From Firmicutes bacterium OM04-13BH (GTDB taxonomy: Bacteria > Bacillota > Clostridia > Lachnospirales > Lachnospiraceae): 64,000 nucleotides of DNA. Position 1 is the first letter of the stretch, and every line of letters starts with the position of its first letter. The stretch covers positions 62,001 to 126,000 of the forward strand of contig QULP01000003.1 in assembly GCA_003481745.1 (NCBI GenBank), in the 5' to 3' direction. Below, in pieces: positions 17,834 to 26,172 of the stretch. The position numbers and the translations under genes were made by a program. A model generated the notes under the pieces. That model searched no databases and had not been told where the DNA came from. It saw only the letters and a program-made list of their open reading frames with translations.

Positions 17834-19988
17834 GTTCCAATTCCTCCTTTGACAACTGTGACATTGCAATCTGCTGATAAACCTCACAGGTTTTCAAAAG
17901 TTCTTTATGAGTTCCCTCGCCAACAATTTTTCCTTCGTCTAATACCAAAATCTTATCTGCATGTAAAATGGTACTGATTCTCTGTGCAACAATTAAAGTC
18001 GTTGCATCTTTTGTCTCTTTCTTTAATGCACGGCGAAGCACCACATCGGTCTTATAATCCAGTGCAGAAAAACTGTCATCAAAAATATAGATTTCCGGAT
18101 TCTTTGCAATTGCTCTTGCAATAGAAAGTCTTTGTTTCTGTCCACCGGATACATTCGTTCCACCCTGTGCAATTTCAGATTCCATTCCTTTTTCTTTTTG
18201 CCCGATAAATTCCTGTGCCTGTGCAATCTCGGCTGCACGATTGACCTCTTCTTTTGTTGCATCTTCTTTTCCATAACGGATATTGGAATCAATTGTTCCG
18301 GAAAACAGTACTCCTTTTTGCGGAACATAGCCGATTCGCTCACGTAAATCATGCAGTCCCATTTCACGGATATCCACTCCATCTACCAGAATTTTTCCGC
18401 TTGTCACATCAAAGAAACGTGGAATTAAGTTAACTAAGGTACTCTTTCCACTTCCGGTACTTCCGATAAATGCTACAGTTTCTCCTTTTTGAGCTGTAAA
18501 GTTAATATCCGAAAGCGTTTCCTCTTCCGCTCCAGGATAAGCAAATCCTACATGTTCAAAACGAACTTCACCTTTTTTGTTATTTTCCGGAATTTTTGCT
18601 GTTTCCGGAGATTCAATGCTTACTTTTGTCTCCATAATTTCGTTGATACGTTTTGCAGATACACTGGCTCTCGGAAGCATAATCGACATCATGGTAATCA
18701 TTAAAAACGACATGATAATCTGCATTGCATACTGCATAAATGCCATCATGTTTCCGACCTGCATTGTTCCATTATCTACTGCATGAGAACCATTATAGAT
18801 AATCAATACAGTAATTCCGTTCATAATCAGCATCATTGCCGGCATCATAAAAGTCATACAGCGATTTACAAACAGGTTTGTCTTTGTCAGACGTTCATTG
18901 ACTTCTTCAAAACGTTCTTCTTCATGTTTCTCTCTTGAGAACGCACGAATAACAGAAAGACCGGTTAAAATTTCTCTTGAAACCAGATTTAATTCATCAA
19001 TTCGGTACTGTAAAATTTTAAATTTCGGCATTGCAACTGCAAATAGAAATCCAACTAAAATTAAAATTGCCACGACTGCCACACCAAGAATCCAGGTCAT
19101 GGAAACATCGGTCTGTAAGACTTTCAAGACACCACCCACACCAAGAATTGGGGCATAAAGTACAATTCTGAATATCATAGCAAATACTAACTGAACCTGC
19201 TGAATATCATTGGTACTTCTTGTAATCAAAGAAGCGGTTGAGAAATGATTTAACTCTTCACCGGAAAATGAAATAACTTTCCGATAGACTCCATTTCTAA
19301 GATTCCGTCCAAGAAAAGCTGCCACTCTTGAAGATAAAAACGTAACAGAAACAGCTGCAAGCATAATAACAAGTGCCATTGCAAGCATTTTAAGTCCAGA
19401 GGTCATCAGATACTGAATTTGCATCGCATCTACATCAATTCCCTGTGCTTCATACTCTGTCTGTACAAACTGTACGGCTGCCTGTGTTACAATGGATTCC
19501 GGCATTTCTTCTATTTTCTCTGTCAGAGAATCTTTCATGGCATCTAACTGTTCCTGCGGTAATTGTTCTAATACCTGCCATAAATCACTCTCTTCGGGCA
19601 GTCCCATCTGTGTTTTGATTTCTGCTGCCTTTTCTTCATCCTCTAAACTTCCTGCTGACATCATCGGAATCGCAAGAATCGAATTTAACTCATCTCGTTC
19701 CTCTTTTGTGACATCATTTCTTTTATAGACATCATCTTTTAAGGTATAGGCATCTTCTACTTTTGCTTTTTCCTTTTCATCTAAAAACAAAAGCAGGTGC
19801 TCCAGACTCTCTTTTCGGATGGTATCCGGCACTCCATCCTCAATTCCTTTTTGCTGGATACCCACATTGACAATTTTGGATGTGTAATCCGGCAGGGAAA
19901 GGTCACAATATGCCTGCACAAATAAAAGAACAATAATCATTACCACGTAATACCATCGTTCTTTCATGTAATGAAACATTTTTAACAT
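17826..19988 (-). CDS. ABC exporter subunit with degenerate NBD and extracellular insert
   Basis: A 720-residue half-transporter. Transmembrane helix 1 (about 12-32) is followed by about 150 extra, mostly acidic residues (about 45-195) before helix 2, so this is a large predicted extracellular domain. The ATPase has Walker A GSTGSGKST and signature VSGGQKQRL, but Walker B reads IYIFDDSFSALD, with Asp where the catalytic Glu should be. That is the degenerate-site half of heterodimeric exporters; Bacillus BmrD has a comparable extracellular insert. It is co-transcribed with marR upstream (10 bp gap) and overlaps the partner by 8 nt. Confidence 0.88.
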   Translation of the reverse strand: MLKMFHYMKERWYYVVMIIVLLFVQAYCDLSLPDYTSKIVNVGIQQKGIEDGVPDTIRKESLEHLLLFLDEKEKAKVEDAYTLKDDVYKRNDVTKEERDELNSILAIPMMSAGSLEDEEKAAEIKTQMGLPEESDLWQVLEQLPQEQLDAMKDSLTEKIEEMPESIVTQAAVQFVQTEYEAQGIDVDAMQIQYLMTSGLKMLAMALVIMLAAVSVTFLSSRVAAFLGRNLRNGVYRKVISFSGEELNHFSTASLITRSTNDIQQVQLVFAMIFRIVLYAPILGVGGVLKVLQTDVSMTWILGVAVVAILILVGFLFAVAMPKFKILQYRIDELNLVSREILTGLSVIRAFSREKHEEERFEEVNERLTKTNLFVNRCMTFMMPAMMLIMNGITVLIIYNGSHAVDNGTMQVGNMMAFMQYAMQIIMSFLMITMMSIMLPRASVSAKRINEIMETKVSIESPETAKIPENNKKGEVRFEHVGFAYPGAEEETLSDINFTAQKGETVAFIGSTGSGKSTLVNLIPRFFDVTSGKILVDGVDIREMGLHDLRERIGYVPQKGVLFSGTIDSNIRYGKEDATKEEVNRAAEIAQAQEFIGQKEKGMESEIAQGGTNVSGGQKQRLSIARAIAKNPEIYIFDDSFSALDYKTDVVLRRALKKETKDATTLIVAQRISTILHADKILVLDEGKIVGEGTHKELLKTCEVYQQIAMSQLSKEELEHE

Positions 19989-19998
19989 AATCTTCGTG

Positions 19999-20445
19999 TC
20001 ACTCCTTTTTGCTTTCTTCCTGTTCCATATTTGCTATCATTTGCTTCAAAAACCGCTTCATAAGACAAATTTCTACTTCTGAAAATCCTTCTACTACCTT
20101 TGCTTCACTTTCTTTGACTACTTTCTCAATCTGCTTACTCAGCGATTTTCCTTTTTCTGTTACATAAATCCGGACAACCCTCTGGTCTTTTTCATCCGGC
20201 ATTTTCTCAATTAAACCTGCTTTTTCCATTCGCTTGATAGAAACCGCAACCGTTGGCGGTTTTATCTTCATTTCATCGCAGATTTCCCTCTGACTCATTC
20301 CTTCTTTTTTCTGCAGTATAAACAACAATGGTATCTGCCTTGGATGAACATCTAATTCTTTCATTGCTGCATACGCTTTGCCATAGTATAAATGTGTCAT
20401 GCGCATTATCAGTCCCTGTAAACTATCTATTTCTTCGCATTTCAC
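19999..20445 (-). CDS. MarR-family repressor of the ABC exporter operon
   Basis: A 148-residue winged-helix regulator. The helix-turn-helix is MSQREICDEMKIKPPTVAVSIKRM and the wing is DEKDQRVVRIYVTEKGK; flanking helices dimerise. It is the first gene of an operon with both exporter halves. A 12-bp TTAG/CTAA palindrome at its promoter is a plausible autoregulatory operator. The ligand is unknown but is probably a substrate of the exporter. Confidence 0.88.
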   Translation of the reverse strand: MKCEEIDSLQGLIMRMTHLYYGKAYAAMKELDVHPRQIPLLFILQKKEGMSQREICDEMKIKPPTVAVSIKRMEKAGLIEKMPDEKDQRVVRIYVTEKGKSLSKQIEKVVKESEAKVVEGFSEVEICLMKRFLKQMIANMEQEESKKE

Positions 20446-20467
20446 AAAATCTCACCACCCTTTTTAC

Positions 20468-20511
20468 TTAGTCGGCTAATATAATTTAGCACTGTTTTTT
20501 TCATTTTACAA
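20468..20511 (-). promoter_or_regulatory. marR promoter with palindromic operator
   Basis: TTGTAA (20506-20511) and TAAATT (20483-20488) are 17 bp apart on the minus strand. Immediately downstream lies the palindrome TTAGCCGACTAA (20468-20479), located at about the transcription start. Confidence 0.55.
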
Positions 20512-20566
20512 CCCATTTTATGGTTTTTTAAGAAATTTATTTCTATTTTTTATTTTGTCACCTAAC

Positions 20567-20607
20567 AAAAAAAGGGCTTATAGTTTAATTACTATAAGCC
20601 CTTTTTT
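20567..20607. terminator. Intrinsic terminator downstream of alaA
   Basis: AAAAAAAGGGCTTATAGT and ACTATAAGCCCTTTTTT form a near-perfect long stem around TTAATT. U runs on both strands make it bidirectional; alaA is the gene ending here. Confidence 0.9.
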
Positions 20608-20610
20608 GGA

Positions 20611-21831
20611 TTAAATCTGTTGATGATATCCGGAAAGGAAATCTGCAATCTTTCCTGTCGCATCCTTTAACTGTTCAATATTCGGCAGATATACAATCCT
20701 GAAGTGGTCTGGCTCCGCCCAGTTAAATCCTCTTCCATGTGTAAGCAGTACTTTTTTCTCCTTTAATAAATCCAGCACAAATTTCTCATCGTCTAAGATG
20801 TTAAACTTTTTCGTATCCATTTTCGGGAAGATATAAAAGGCCGCCTTTGGTTTTACTGCTGACAAGCCCGGAATATCATTAATTGCATTGTAAATAAATT
20901 CTCTCTGTTCATAGATTCTTCCACCTGGAACAAGATAGTTTTTCACGCTCTGATGTCCCCCAAGTGCGGTCTGAACGATGCACTGTGCCGGAACATTGGA
21001 ACACAGACGCATATTGGAAAGCATATTTAAACCTTCAATATAGTCTTTTGCTTTTTCCTTTGCTCCGCTTAAAATCATCCAGCCACAGCGAAAACCTGCA
21101 ATCATATGGGATTTTGACAACCCATTTAAGGTAATACAGAATAAATCCGGTGCTAAAGAAGCAATGGAAGTGTGTTCAATTCCATCCATCACCAGTCTGT
21201 CATAAATCTCATCTGAGAAAATCATTAGTTCATGTTCTCTTGCAAGTTCCACAATCTGTTCAAGCACTTCTTTTGGATAAACTGCACCGGTCGGATTGTT
21301 TGGGTTGATAATGACAATCGCCTTTGTCTTATCTGTGATTTTACTTCTCATATCCTCGATATCCGGATACCATTCGGACTGTTCATCACAGATATAATGT
21401 ACTGCTTTTCCACCTGCAAGGGTCACACATCCGGTCCAGAGCGGATAATCCGGAGATGGAACTAAGATTTCATCTCCATTATCAATCAGTCCCTGTGTCA
21501 CTAAATTAATCAGCTCACTGACACCATTTCCGGTATAAATATGTTCCATTGACACATTTGGAATATTTTTTGTCTGCGCATACTGCATGATTGCCTTTCT
21601 TGCAGCAAAGATTCCATGGGAATCGGAATATCCCTGTGCACTTCTAAGGGTGGAAATCATATCCGTAATGACTTCTTCCGGTGCGGAAAATCCAAACGGT
21701 GCCGGATTTCCTATGTTTAATTTTAAAACATCGATTCCATCGGCCTGCATACGGTTGGCTTCATCTAAAACCGGTCCTCTTACGTCATAACATACATGGT
21801 CTAATTTTGAAGATTTTTTAAATGTTCTCAT
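20611..21831 (-). CDS. alaA: Glutamate-pyruvate aminotransferase AlaA
   Basis: A 406-residue PLP-dependent class I aminotransferase making alanine from pyruvate and glutamate. Long stretches match Escherichia AlaA as I recall it (YDVRGPVLDEA, LKLNIGNPAPFGF, GNGVSELI, INPNNPTGAVY, ALGGHQS). The PLP lysine is K240 in NGLSKSHMIAGFRCGWM. Length is normal. GGAG lies about 10 nt before the ATG. The gene is flanked by its own promoter and a strong terminator, so it is probably monocistronic. Confidence 0.93.
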   Translation of the reverse strand: MRTFKKSSKLDHVCYDVRGPVLDEANRMQADGIDVLKLNIGNPAPFGFSAPEEVITDMISTLRSAQGYSDSHGIFAARKAIMQYAQTKNIPNVSMEHIYTGNGVSELINLVTQGLIDNGDEILVPSPDYPLWTGCVTLAGGKAVHYICDEQSEWYPDIEDMRSKITDKTKAIVIINPNNPTGAVYPKEVLEQIVELAREHELMIFSDEIYDRLVMDGIEHTSIASLAPDLFCITLNGLSKSHMIAGFRCGWMILSGAKEKAKDYIEGLNMLSNMRLCSNVPAQCIVQTALGGHQSVKNYLVPGGRIYEQREFIYNAINDIPGLSAVKPKAAFYIFPKMDTKKFNILDDEKFVLDLLKEKKVLLTHGRGFNWAEPDHFRIVYLPNIEQLKDATGKIADFLSGYHQQI

Positions 21832-21877
21832 CTTGTCTCTGCTCCTCTCATTTTCATCCGCATCCTGATTTATGGAG

Positions 21878-21906
21878 ATTTTATCACTTTACCATACAAA
21901 GCGCAA
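21878..21906 (-). promoter_or_regulatory. Promoter for alaA
   Basis: TTGCGC (21901-21906) and TAAAAT (21878-21883) are 17 bp apart on the minus strand. Confidence 0.55.
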
Positions 21907-21959
21907 GAAGCAGAACTGCCCTTTATAGTGAAAAAAGTGCTCTTAACAAAAATATTTTT

Positions 21960-21988
21960 TTGATTTTCCAAAGTCAATATGTTAAAAT
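21960..21988 (+). promoter_or_regulatory. Promoter for the small membrane protein
   Basis: TTGATT (21960-21965) and TAAAAT (21983-21988) are 17 bp apart on the plus strand, in an AT-rich stretch. Confidence 0.45.
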
Positions 21989-22062
21989 ATAATAAATTAA
22001 CAATTATTTATTCTGTATTATTCTTTTTTACTGATTTTTTTAAACCTAATAGGAGGCTGCCT

Positions 22063-22323
22063 ATGAGAAAAACTTTAAACGGAGTCTTCATTATGAAGAA
22101 AAAATCTATTTTATTTATTGTACTCGGTATTTTTGTCTTTTTGTCTTATCCGTTTTTCAAACTTGATTTCATCCTTTGCAAACAACTCCTATATCTTTAC
22201 CTCTTTTTCGTCTTTGGAGTACTTGGATATGACAGCCACCAAAAGAAATCAAACATCCAATATTTTTACTACGTTTTGATGCTCATTTTAATCTTATTCT
22301 CTCTGTTACTTTGGATACTTTAG
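22063..22323 (+). CDS. Small membrane protein, function unknown
   Basis: An 86-residue protein with three predicted hydrophobic segments (about residues 14-30, 38-54 and 68-85) separated by short loops, one containing GYDSHQKKSN. I chose ATG 22063 because AGGAGG lies 6 nt upstream; a second ATG ten codons later also has a GGAG. No family is recognised. It is transcribed alone, divergent from alaA and convergent with nrdR. Confidence 0.6.
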   Translation: MRKTLNGVFIMKKKSILFIVLGIFVFLSYPFFKLDFILCKQLLYLYLFFVFGVLGYDSHQKKSNIQYFYYVLMLILILFSLLLWIL

Positions 22324-22346
22324 AAACTAAAAAAGAATAATACAGA

Positions 22347-22379
22347 CAAATAAGGACTCACCGGTGCTCGGTGAGTCCT
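22347..22379 (-). terminator. Intrinsic terminator of nrdR
   Basis: AGGACTCACCG/CGGTGAGTCCT forms an 11-bp perfect stem, followed on the minus strand by TATTTGTCTG. The U tract is modest but the stem is strong. Confidence 0.75.
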
Positions 22380-22385
22380 CTCTTA

Positions 22386-22838
22386 TTACTTTAACATCTT
22401 CTTTAATTCATCCATAAAGGTATTCACATCTTTAAATTCCCGATAGACAGAGGCAAAACGGACATACGTAACCGCATCTAATTCTTTTAAGCGGTTCATC
22501 ACAATCTCTCCGATTTCCGTACTTGGAATTTCCCGTTCTTCTTTATTGAAAATCTCTGTCTCTATTTCGTCAATCGTGCGTTCAATCTGTTCCACCGAAA
22601 TCGGCCGTTTATAACAGGCACGCATAATTCCATCCTGTATTTTGGTCCGATCATATGTTTCCCTGCTCTGGTCTTTTTTAATTACCGTAAGAGGAATCGT
22701 CTCTATCTTCTCATACGTGGTGAAGCGTTTATGACATTCATCACATTGTCTGCGTCTGCGAATCGAATTATTATCCGGAACCGGTCTTGAATCTATGACA
22801 CGTGTATTTTCCTGATTACAAAAAGGGCACTTCATCAT
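22386..22838 (-). CDS. nrdR: Transcriptional repressor NrdR
   Basis: A 150-residue repressor of ribonucleotide reductase genes that senses ATP/dATP. The N-terminal zinc ribbon has the pairs CPFC and CDEC, followed by the RRRRQC...RFTTYE motif, and residues about 50-140 form the ATP-cone. AGGAGG lies 6 nt before the first of two adjacent ATGs. It is divergent from sigG, a neighbourhood seen in other Clostridia. Its targets are not in the window. Confidence 0.95.
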   Translation of the reverse strand: MMKCPFCNQENTRVIDSRPVPDNNSIRRRRQCDECHKRFTTYEKIETIPLTVIKKDQSRETYDRTKIQDGIMRACYKRPISVEQIERTIDEIETEIFNKEEREIPSTEIGEIVMNRLKELDAVTYVRFASVYREFKDVNTFMDELKKMLK

Positions 22839-22870
22839 TTTCAGCCTCCTTTACTGCCTTGCTTGCCTAA

Positions 22871-22900
22871 AGTATAGTACACAAAAGCGTAAATCGTCAA
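22871..22900 (-). promoter_or_regulatory. Promoter for nrdR
   Basis: TTGACG (22895-22900) and TATACT (22871-22876) are 18 bp apart on the minus strand. Confidence 0.55.
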
Positions 22901-22979
22901 TCTTTTTCGCACTTTATGCGTTGTCAAGGGCTAAAACTTTATGAAATTTTCCATTTTACAGTATATTGTGACAGTCTTA

Positions 22980-22994
22980 TGAGAATCATTCTAA
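22980..22994 (+). promoter_or_regulatory. Fur/PerR-box-like dyad upstream of sigG
   Basis: TGAGAATCATTCTAA is a 7-1-7 dyad close to the Fur-family consensus TGATAATNATTATCA. It lies about 47 bp before the sigG start. A GTATA element at about 22961-22965 could be a weak sigma-F/G -35. A small ATGTA-TTCG-TACAT hairpin lies at about 23001-23014. Function is uncertain. Confidence 0.25.
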
Positions 22995-23040
22995 TTATAA
23001 ATGTATTCGTACATGAAACTAAAAATGGAGGATTCTTGCA

Positions 23041-23820
23041 ATGGCTCTTAATAAAGTTGAAATATGCGGCGTAAATACATCAAAACTCCCTGTCCTTACC
23101 AATGCCGAAAAAGAAATGCTGTTTGAACGGATAAAAAAGGGTGACACAGAAGCAAGAGATTTATATATCAAAGGGAATTTAAGGCTGGTCTTAAGTATAA
23201 TTAAACGCTTCTCTGCAAGTAATGAAAATGCGGATGATTTATTTCAAATCGGCTGTATCGGTCTGATGAAAGCAATTGACAACTTCGATACCACATTAAA
23301 TGTACGCTTTTCTACTTATGCTGTTCCTATGATTATCGGTGAAATCCGCCGCTACTTAAGGGACAACAACTCCATACGCGTCAGCCGTTCCCTGCGTGAT
23401 ACTGCCTATAAGGCAATCCATGCAAAAGAATATTATATGAAACAGAACTTAAGAGAACCAACAGTTCAGGAAATTGCCAGTGAAATCGGCATCAATAAAG
23501 AGGATATCGTCTATGCCCTTGATGCCATTCAAAGTCCGGTCAGTCTATATGAACCGGTTTACACCGAAGGCGGTGACACCTTGTATGTCATGGACCAGAT
23601 CAGTGATAAGAAAAATAAAGAAGAACACTGGATTGAGGATATCTCTCTAAAAGAAGCAATGAACCGGCTTGAGACAAGGGAACGAAATATCATAGAAATG
23701 CGCTTTTATGAGGGGAAAACCCAAATGGAAGTCGCACAGGAAATTGGAATTTCGCAGGCTCAGGTCAGCCGGCTTGAAAAACATGCCTTAAAATCCATGA
23801 AAAATTATCTTCGGTTGTGA
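23041..23820 (+). CDS. sigG: Forespore sigma factor SigG
   Basis: A 259-residue sigma-70-family factor directing late forespore transcription. The N-terminus NKVEICGVNTSKLPVL is characteristic of SigG. Region 2 contains DLFQIGCIGLMKAIDNFD and FSTYAVPMIIGEIRRYLRD, and region 4 contains MEVAQEIGISQAQVSRLEKHAL. GGAGG lies 9 nt before the ATG. In many Firmicutes sigG directly follows sigE; here it is about 3.3 kb away and on the opposite strand, separated by a KDG module. A terminator follows immediately. Confidence 0.96.
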   Translation: MALNKVEICGVNTSKLPVLTNAEKEMLFERIKKGDTEARDLYIKGNLRLVLSIIKRFSASNENADDLFQIGCIGLMKAIDNFDTTLNVRFSTYAVPMIIGEIRRYLRDNNSIRVSRSLRDTAYKAIHAKEYYMKQNLREPTVQEIASEIGINKEDIVYALDAIQSPVSLYEPVYTEGGDTLYVMDQISDKKNKEEHWIEDISLKEAMNRLETRERNIIEMRFYEGKTQMEVAQEIGISQAQVSRLEKHALKSMKNYLRL

Positions 23821-23832
23821 AAAGATAAAGAT

Positions 23833-23871
23833 CCCTCGGTGCGTAACTGCAAAATACCGAGGGTTCTTTTA
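23833..23871 (+). terminator. Intrinsic terminator of sigG
   Basis: CCCTCGGT/ACCGAGGG with a 15-nt loop is followed by TTCTTTTATC on the plus strand. Confidence 0.75.
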
Positions 23872-23872
23872 T

Positions 23873-24127
23873 CTAACTCTTTTTTAAAAACTTTTCTTCT
23901 TTTATTTCGACCAGAATAATATCTTCCCCAATTTGTTTGATACATTCGAACGGAATCACGTACTCACTGACCGGCCCGAAAAATCCACAGATTTTCCCCG
24001 GAAGCGGAACAATAATTGCTGTCACACACCCAGTCTTTTCATCAAACTCAAGGTCAAACGGCACACCGAGACTCTTGCAGGTACAGATATTAATCACTTC
24101 TTTTTGTCGAAGCTGGCATACACGCAT
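23873..24127 (-). CDS. ylmC: YlmC/YmxH-family PRC-barrel sporulation protein
   Basis: An 84-residue PRC-barrel-like protein. Family features are LRQKEVINICTCKSLGVPFDLEFD, a central glycine/proline stretch, and VIPFECIKQIGEDIILVEI at the C-terminus. I chose ATG 24127, with GGAG 9 nt upstream, over the in-frame ATG at 24142, which lacks one. The family is found mainly in endospore formers and commonly lies beside sigG. The biochemical role is unknown. It may be read through from kdgK, 50 bp upstream. Confidence 0.85.
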   Translation of the reverse strand: MRVCQLRQKEVINICTCKSLGVPFDLEFDEKTGCVTAIIVPLPGKICGFFGPVSEYVIPFECIKQIGEDIILVEIKEEKFLKKS

Positions 24128-24177
24128 AAAAAATTTCTCCATTCTTATTTTCTATCAGTATATGCCCCTATTTTTTA

Positions 24178-25200
24178 TTATCGATCCATTTCAAGCTGGA
24201 TTCCGGTATTTTTATGATTCCGGATAATTCGGTCAATCTCTTTTAAATCACAGGAAGGAAGGTCACCAGGAATCGTATTCTTTACAGAACTGGTTGCATT
24301 TCCATATTCTAAGGCTTTCTGACAGTCAAATCCACATCCGAGCAAACCGTATAAAACACCTGAAATATAAGCATCTCCGCTTCCGATACGGTCTACAACT
24401 TCAATATCACGGTATGGTTCTTCTTCAAAGTATTTATCTTCTTTTGCACTGTAGATGACTGAACCAAAGGTATGCACTTTCGGGCTGTGTACAATTCTCT
24501 GAGTAGATGCCACAATTGAAATCGGATACTCTTCGGTAAAACTCTTCATAATCTCTTTTACATTTCCCTCTTTTAAGAAAGTCAGGCGGGCAGTATCTTC
24601 TGAACAAAAGAAAATATCAACATAAGGCAGGATTCGTTCGATACACTCTTTTGCTTCTTCTCCGGTCCATAAATTTCCTCTGAAGTTTACATCAAACGAA
24701 ATCAGTGCACCCTGTGCTTTAAATTTCTTAATCATATCAATGGCTACTTCTCTTGTATTTTCAGAAAGTGCCAGAGTAATTCCGCTTGTATGGAAACAGG
24801 CTGTATTTGCATACATGGAATCCGGAACTTCTGTTTCATTGATTTTACAAAAAGAAGCATGTCTTCTGTCATAAACGACACTTGGTTTTCTTGGATATGC
24901 ACCATTTTCATAGAAATAAATTCCAAGTCTTGCATCTTCCTCTTTATCATATACCAGATAGTCATCGCTGACACCGCAGAAACGGACACGGTTCTTTGCA
25001 TAAATTCCTAAAGAATTATCCGGAAGTTTGGAAATGATTCCGGTTCTAAGGCCCAACAGGGCAGCTCCGGATACGACATTTAATTCCGCTCCCCCGACCT
25101 GTTTCTGAAATGTTTCTCCACGCACAATTCGTTCATTATCCGGTGGGGAAAGTCGAAGCAAAATTTCTCCGAGTGACAGCAAATCAAAATCTTTTTTCAT
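24178..25200 (-). CDS. kdgK: 2-keto-3-deoxygluconate kinase (PfkB family)
   Basis: A 340-residue ribokinase-family sugar kinase. The C-terminal signature VDRIGSGDAYISGVLYG carries the catalytic Asp, and the N-terminal GG motif is KQVGGAELNVVSGAALLG. I assign 2-keto-3-deoxygluconate as substrate because the KDPG aldolase gene lies directly upstream in the same orientation and an IclR regulator is divergent; the motifs alone only show PfkB. ATG 25200 follows AAGGAG by 8 nt; a longer frame to 25248 would run into the terminator hairpin. Confidence 0.85.
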   Translation of the reverse strand: MKKDFDLLSLGEILLRLSPPDNERIVRGETFQKQVGGAELNVVSGAALLGLRTGIISKLPDNSLGIYAKNRVRFCGVSDDYLVYDKEEDARLGIYFYENGAYPRKPSVVYDRRHASFCKINETEVPDSMYANTACFHTSGITLALSENTREVAIDMIKKFKAQGALISFDVNFRGNLWTGEEAKECIERILPYVDIFFCSEDTARLTFLKEGNVKEIMKSFTEEYPISIVASTQRIVHSPKVHTFGSVIYSAKEDKYFEEEPYRDIEVVDRIGSGDAYISGVLYGLLGCGFDCQKALEYGNATSSVKNTIPGDLPSCDLKEIDRIIRNHKNTGIQLEMDR

Positions 25201-25223
25201 AATATCTGCTCCTTTCTTTGTAG

Positions 25224-25259
25224 AAAAAAAGGATGCAGACTTCTCCACACCCTTTTTTT
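25224..25259 (-). terminator. Intrinsic terminator or attenuator between eda and kdgK
   Basis: On the minus strand AAAAAAAGGGTG pairs with CATCCTTTTTTT (12 positions, one G-U) and ends in a U run, only 24 bp before kdgK. It may partly uncouple kdgK from eda. Confidence 0.7.
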
Positions 25260-25325
25260 CTATCTAAATGTTCACCCATGGCAAAAGGGGTCATTTATAG
25301 CATGTTAATTTCTATCTTTTATTTC

Positions 25326-25358
25326 TTAGCACTGCACCATCCACTAGCACAGTGTTAA
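25326..25358. repeat. Inverted repeat in the eda-kdgK spacer
   Basis: TTAGCACTG and CAGTGTTAA are complementary except for one G-U pair, with a 15-nt loop and no U run. It could be an mRNA-processing or stabilising hairpin. Confidence 0.4.
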
Positions 25359-25387
25359 AGTCTCCCTCATCCGCAAATCTGCGATTC

Positions 25388-26026
25388 TTATCCTCTTACT
25401 TCTTTTACGATTTCAACTGCTTCTTTTGTCATTGCTTCGATTTTATCGAATTCACCCGCTTTAATCATATCACCTTTTACCATCCAGCTTCCGCCACATG
25501 CAAAGATTTTGTCACAAGCTAAGTATTCTCTTACATTTTTCGGATTGATTCCGCCTGTCGGCATGATTTTGATTCCAACATAAGCTGCTGTCATTGCTTT
25601 GATTGTAGCAACTCCGCCAAACTGTTCTGCCGGGAAGAATTTTAATACTTTTAATCCACGTTTTACACCCTGAGCTACTTCTGAAGGCGTTACGCATCCC
25701 GGTGTTACTGTGATACCTTTTTCAATACAGTAATCTACGATTTCCGGGTCAAATCCTGGGCTTACGATGAATTTTGCGCCCGCTGCAACAGCACGGTCAA
25801 CCTGCTCTGTTGTCAGAACAGTACCTGCTCCAACTAACATTTCCGGATATTTTTCTGTCATGATACGAATAGATTCCTCTGCTGCATCCGTACGGAAAGT
25901 TACTTCTGCACATGGAAGTCCACCCTGGCAAAGTGCTTTTGCCAACGGTTCTGCATCCTTTACGTCATTTAATACTACTACTGGTACTACGCCAAATTTG
26001 GAAAGCTGTTCTAAAACTGCGTTCAT
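25388..26026 (-). CDS. eda: KDPG/KHG aldolase
   Basis: A 212-residue TIM-barrel class I aldolase that cleaves 2-keto-3-deoxy-6-phosphogluconate to pyruvate and glyceraldehyde 3-phosphate. The Schiff-base lysine is in VLKFFPAEQFGG; the catalytic Glu is in CAEVTFRT; phosphate-loop residues are in IMPTGGINP. It is the first gene of the eda-kdgK pair for hexuronate or ketogluconate catabolism. It is divergent from iclR, with a palindromic operator between its promoter and start. Confidence 0.94.
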   Translation of the reverse strand: MNAVLEQLSKFGVVPVVVLNDVKDAEPLAKALCQGGLPCAEVTFRTDAAEESIRIMTEKYPEMLVGAGTVLTTEQVDRAVAAGAKFIVSPGFDPEIVDYCIEKGITVTPGCVTPSEVAQGVKRGLKVLKFFPAEQFGGVATIKAMTAAYVGIKIMPTGGINPKNVREYLACDKIFACGGSWMVKGDMIKAGEFDKIEAMTKEAVEIVKEVRG

Positions 26027-26080
26027 AATGTCCTCCTTGAATTTTAAAAATAATTTTTTTCGTTTCCGCTAGTTTCATAA

Positions 26081-26099
26081 TGTGGAACTATGTTTCACA
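26081..26099 (-). promoter_or_regulatory. Palindromic operator downstream of the eda promoter
   Basis: TGTGGAACTATGTTTCACA has arms TGTGGAAC and GTTTCACA that are inverted copies with one mismatch. It lies about 13-30 bp downstream of the predicted eda transcription start, a position suited to repression by the divergent IclR protein. Confidence 0.5.
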
Positions 26100-26119
26100 A
26101 TACGATATCTTTACTTTGG

Positions 26120-26147
26120 ATTATACTACAGATCTCCATATTGTCAA
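26120..26147 (-). promoter_or_regulatory. Promoter for eda-kdgK
   Basis: Perfect TTGACA (26142-26147) and perfect TATAAT (26120-26125) are 16 bp apart on the minus strand. This is a strong promoter, consistent with the need for a repressor. Confidence 0.75.
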
Positions 26148-26172
26148 GCCCCTTTCAAAAAAAATTTTCTGG

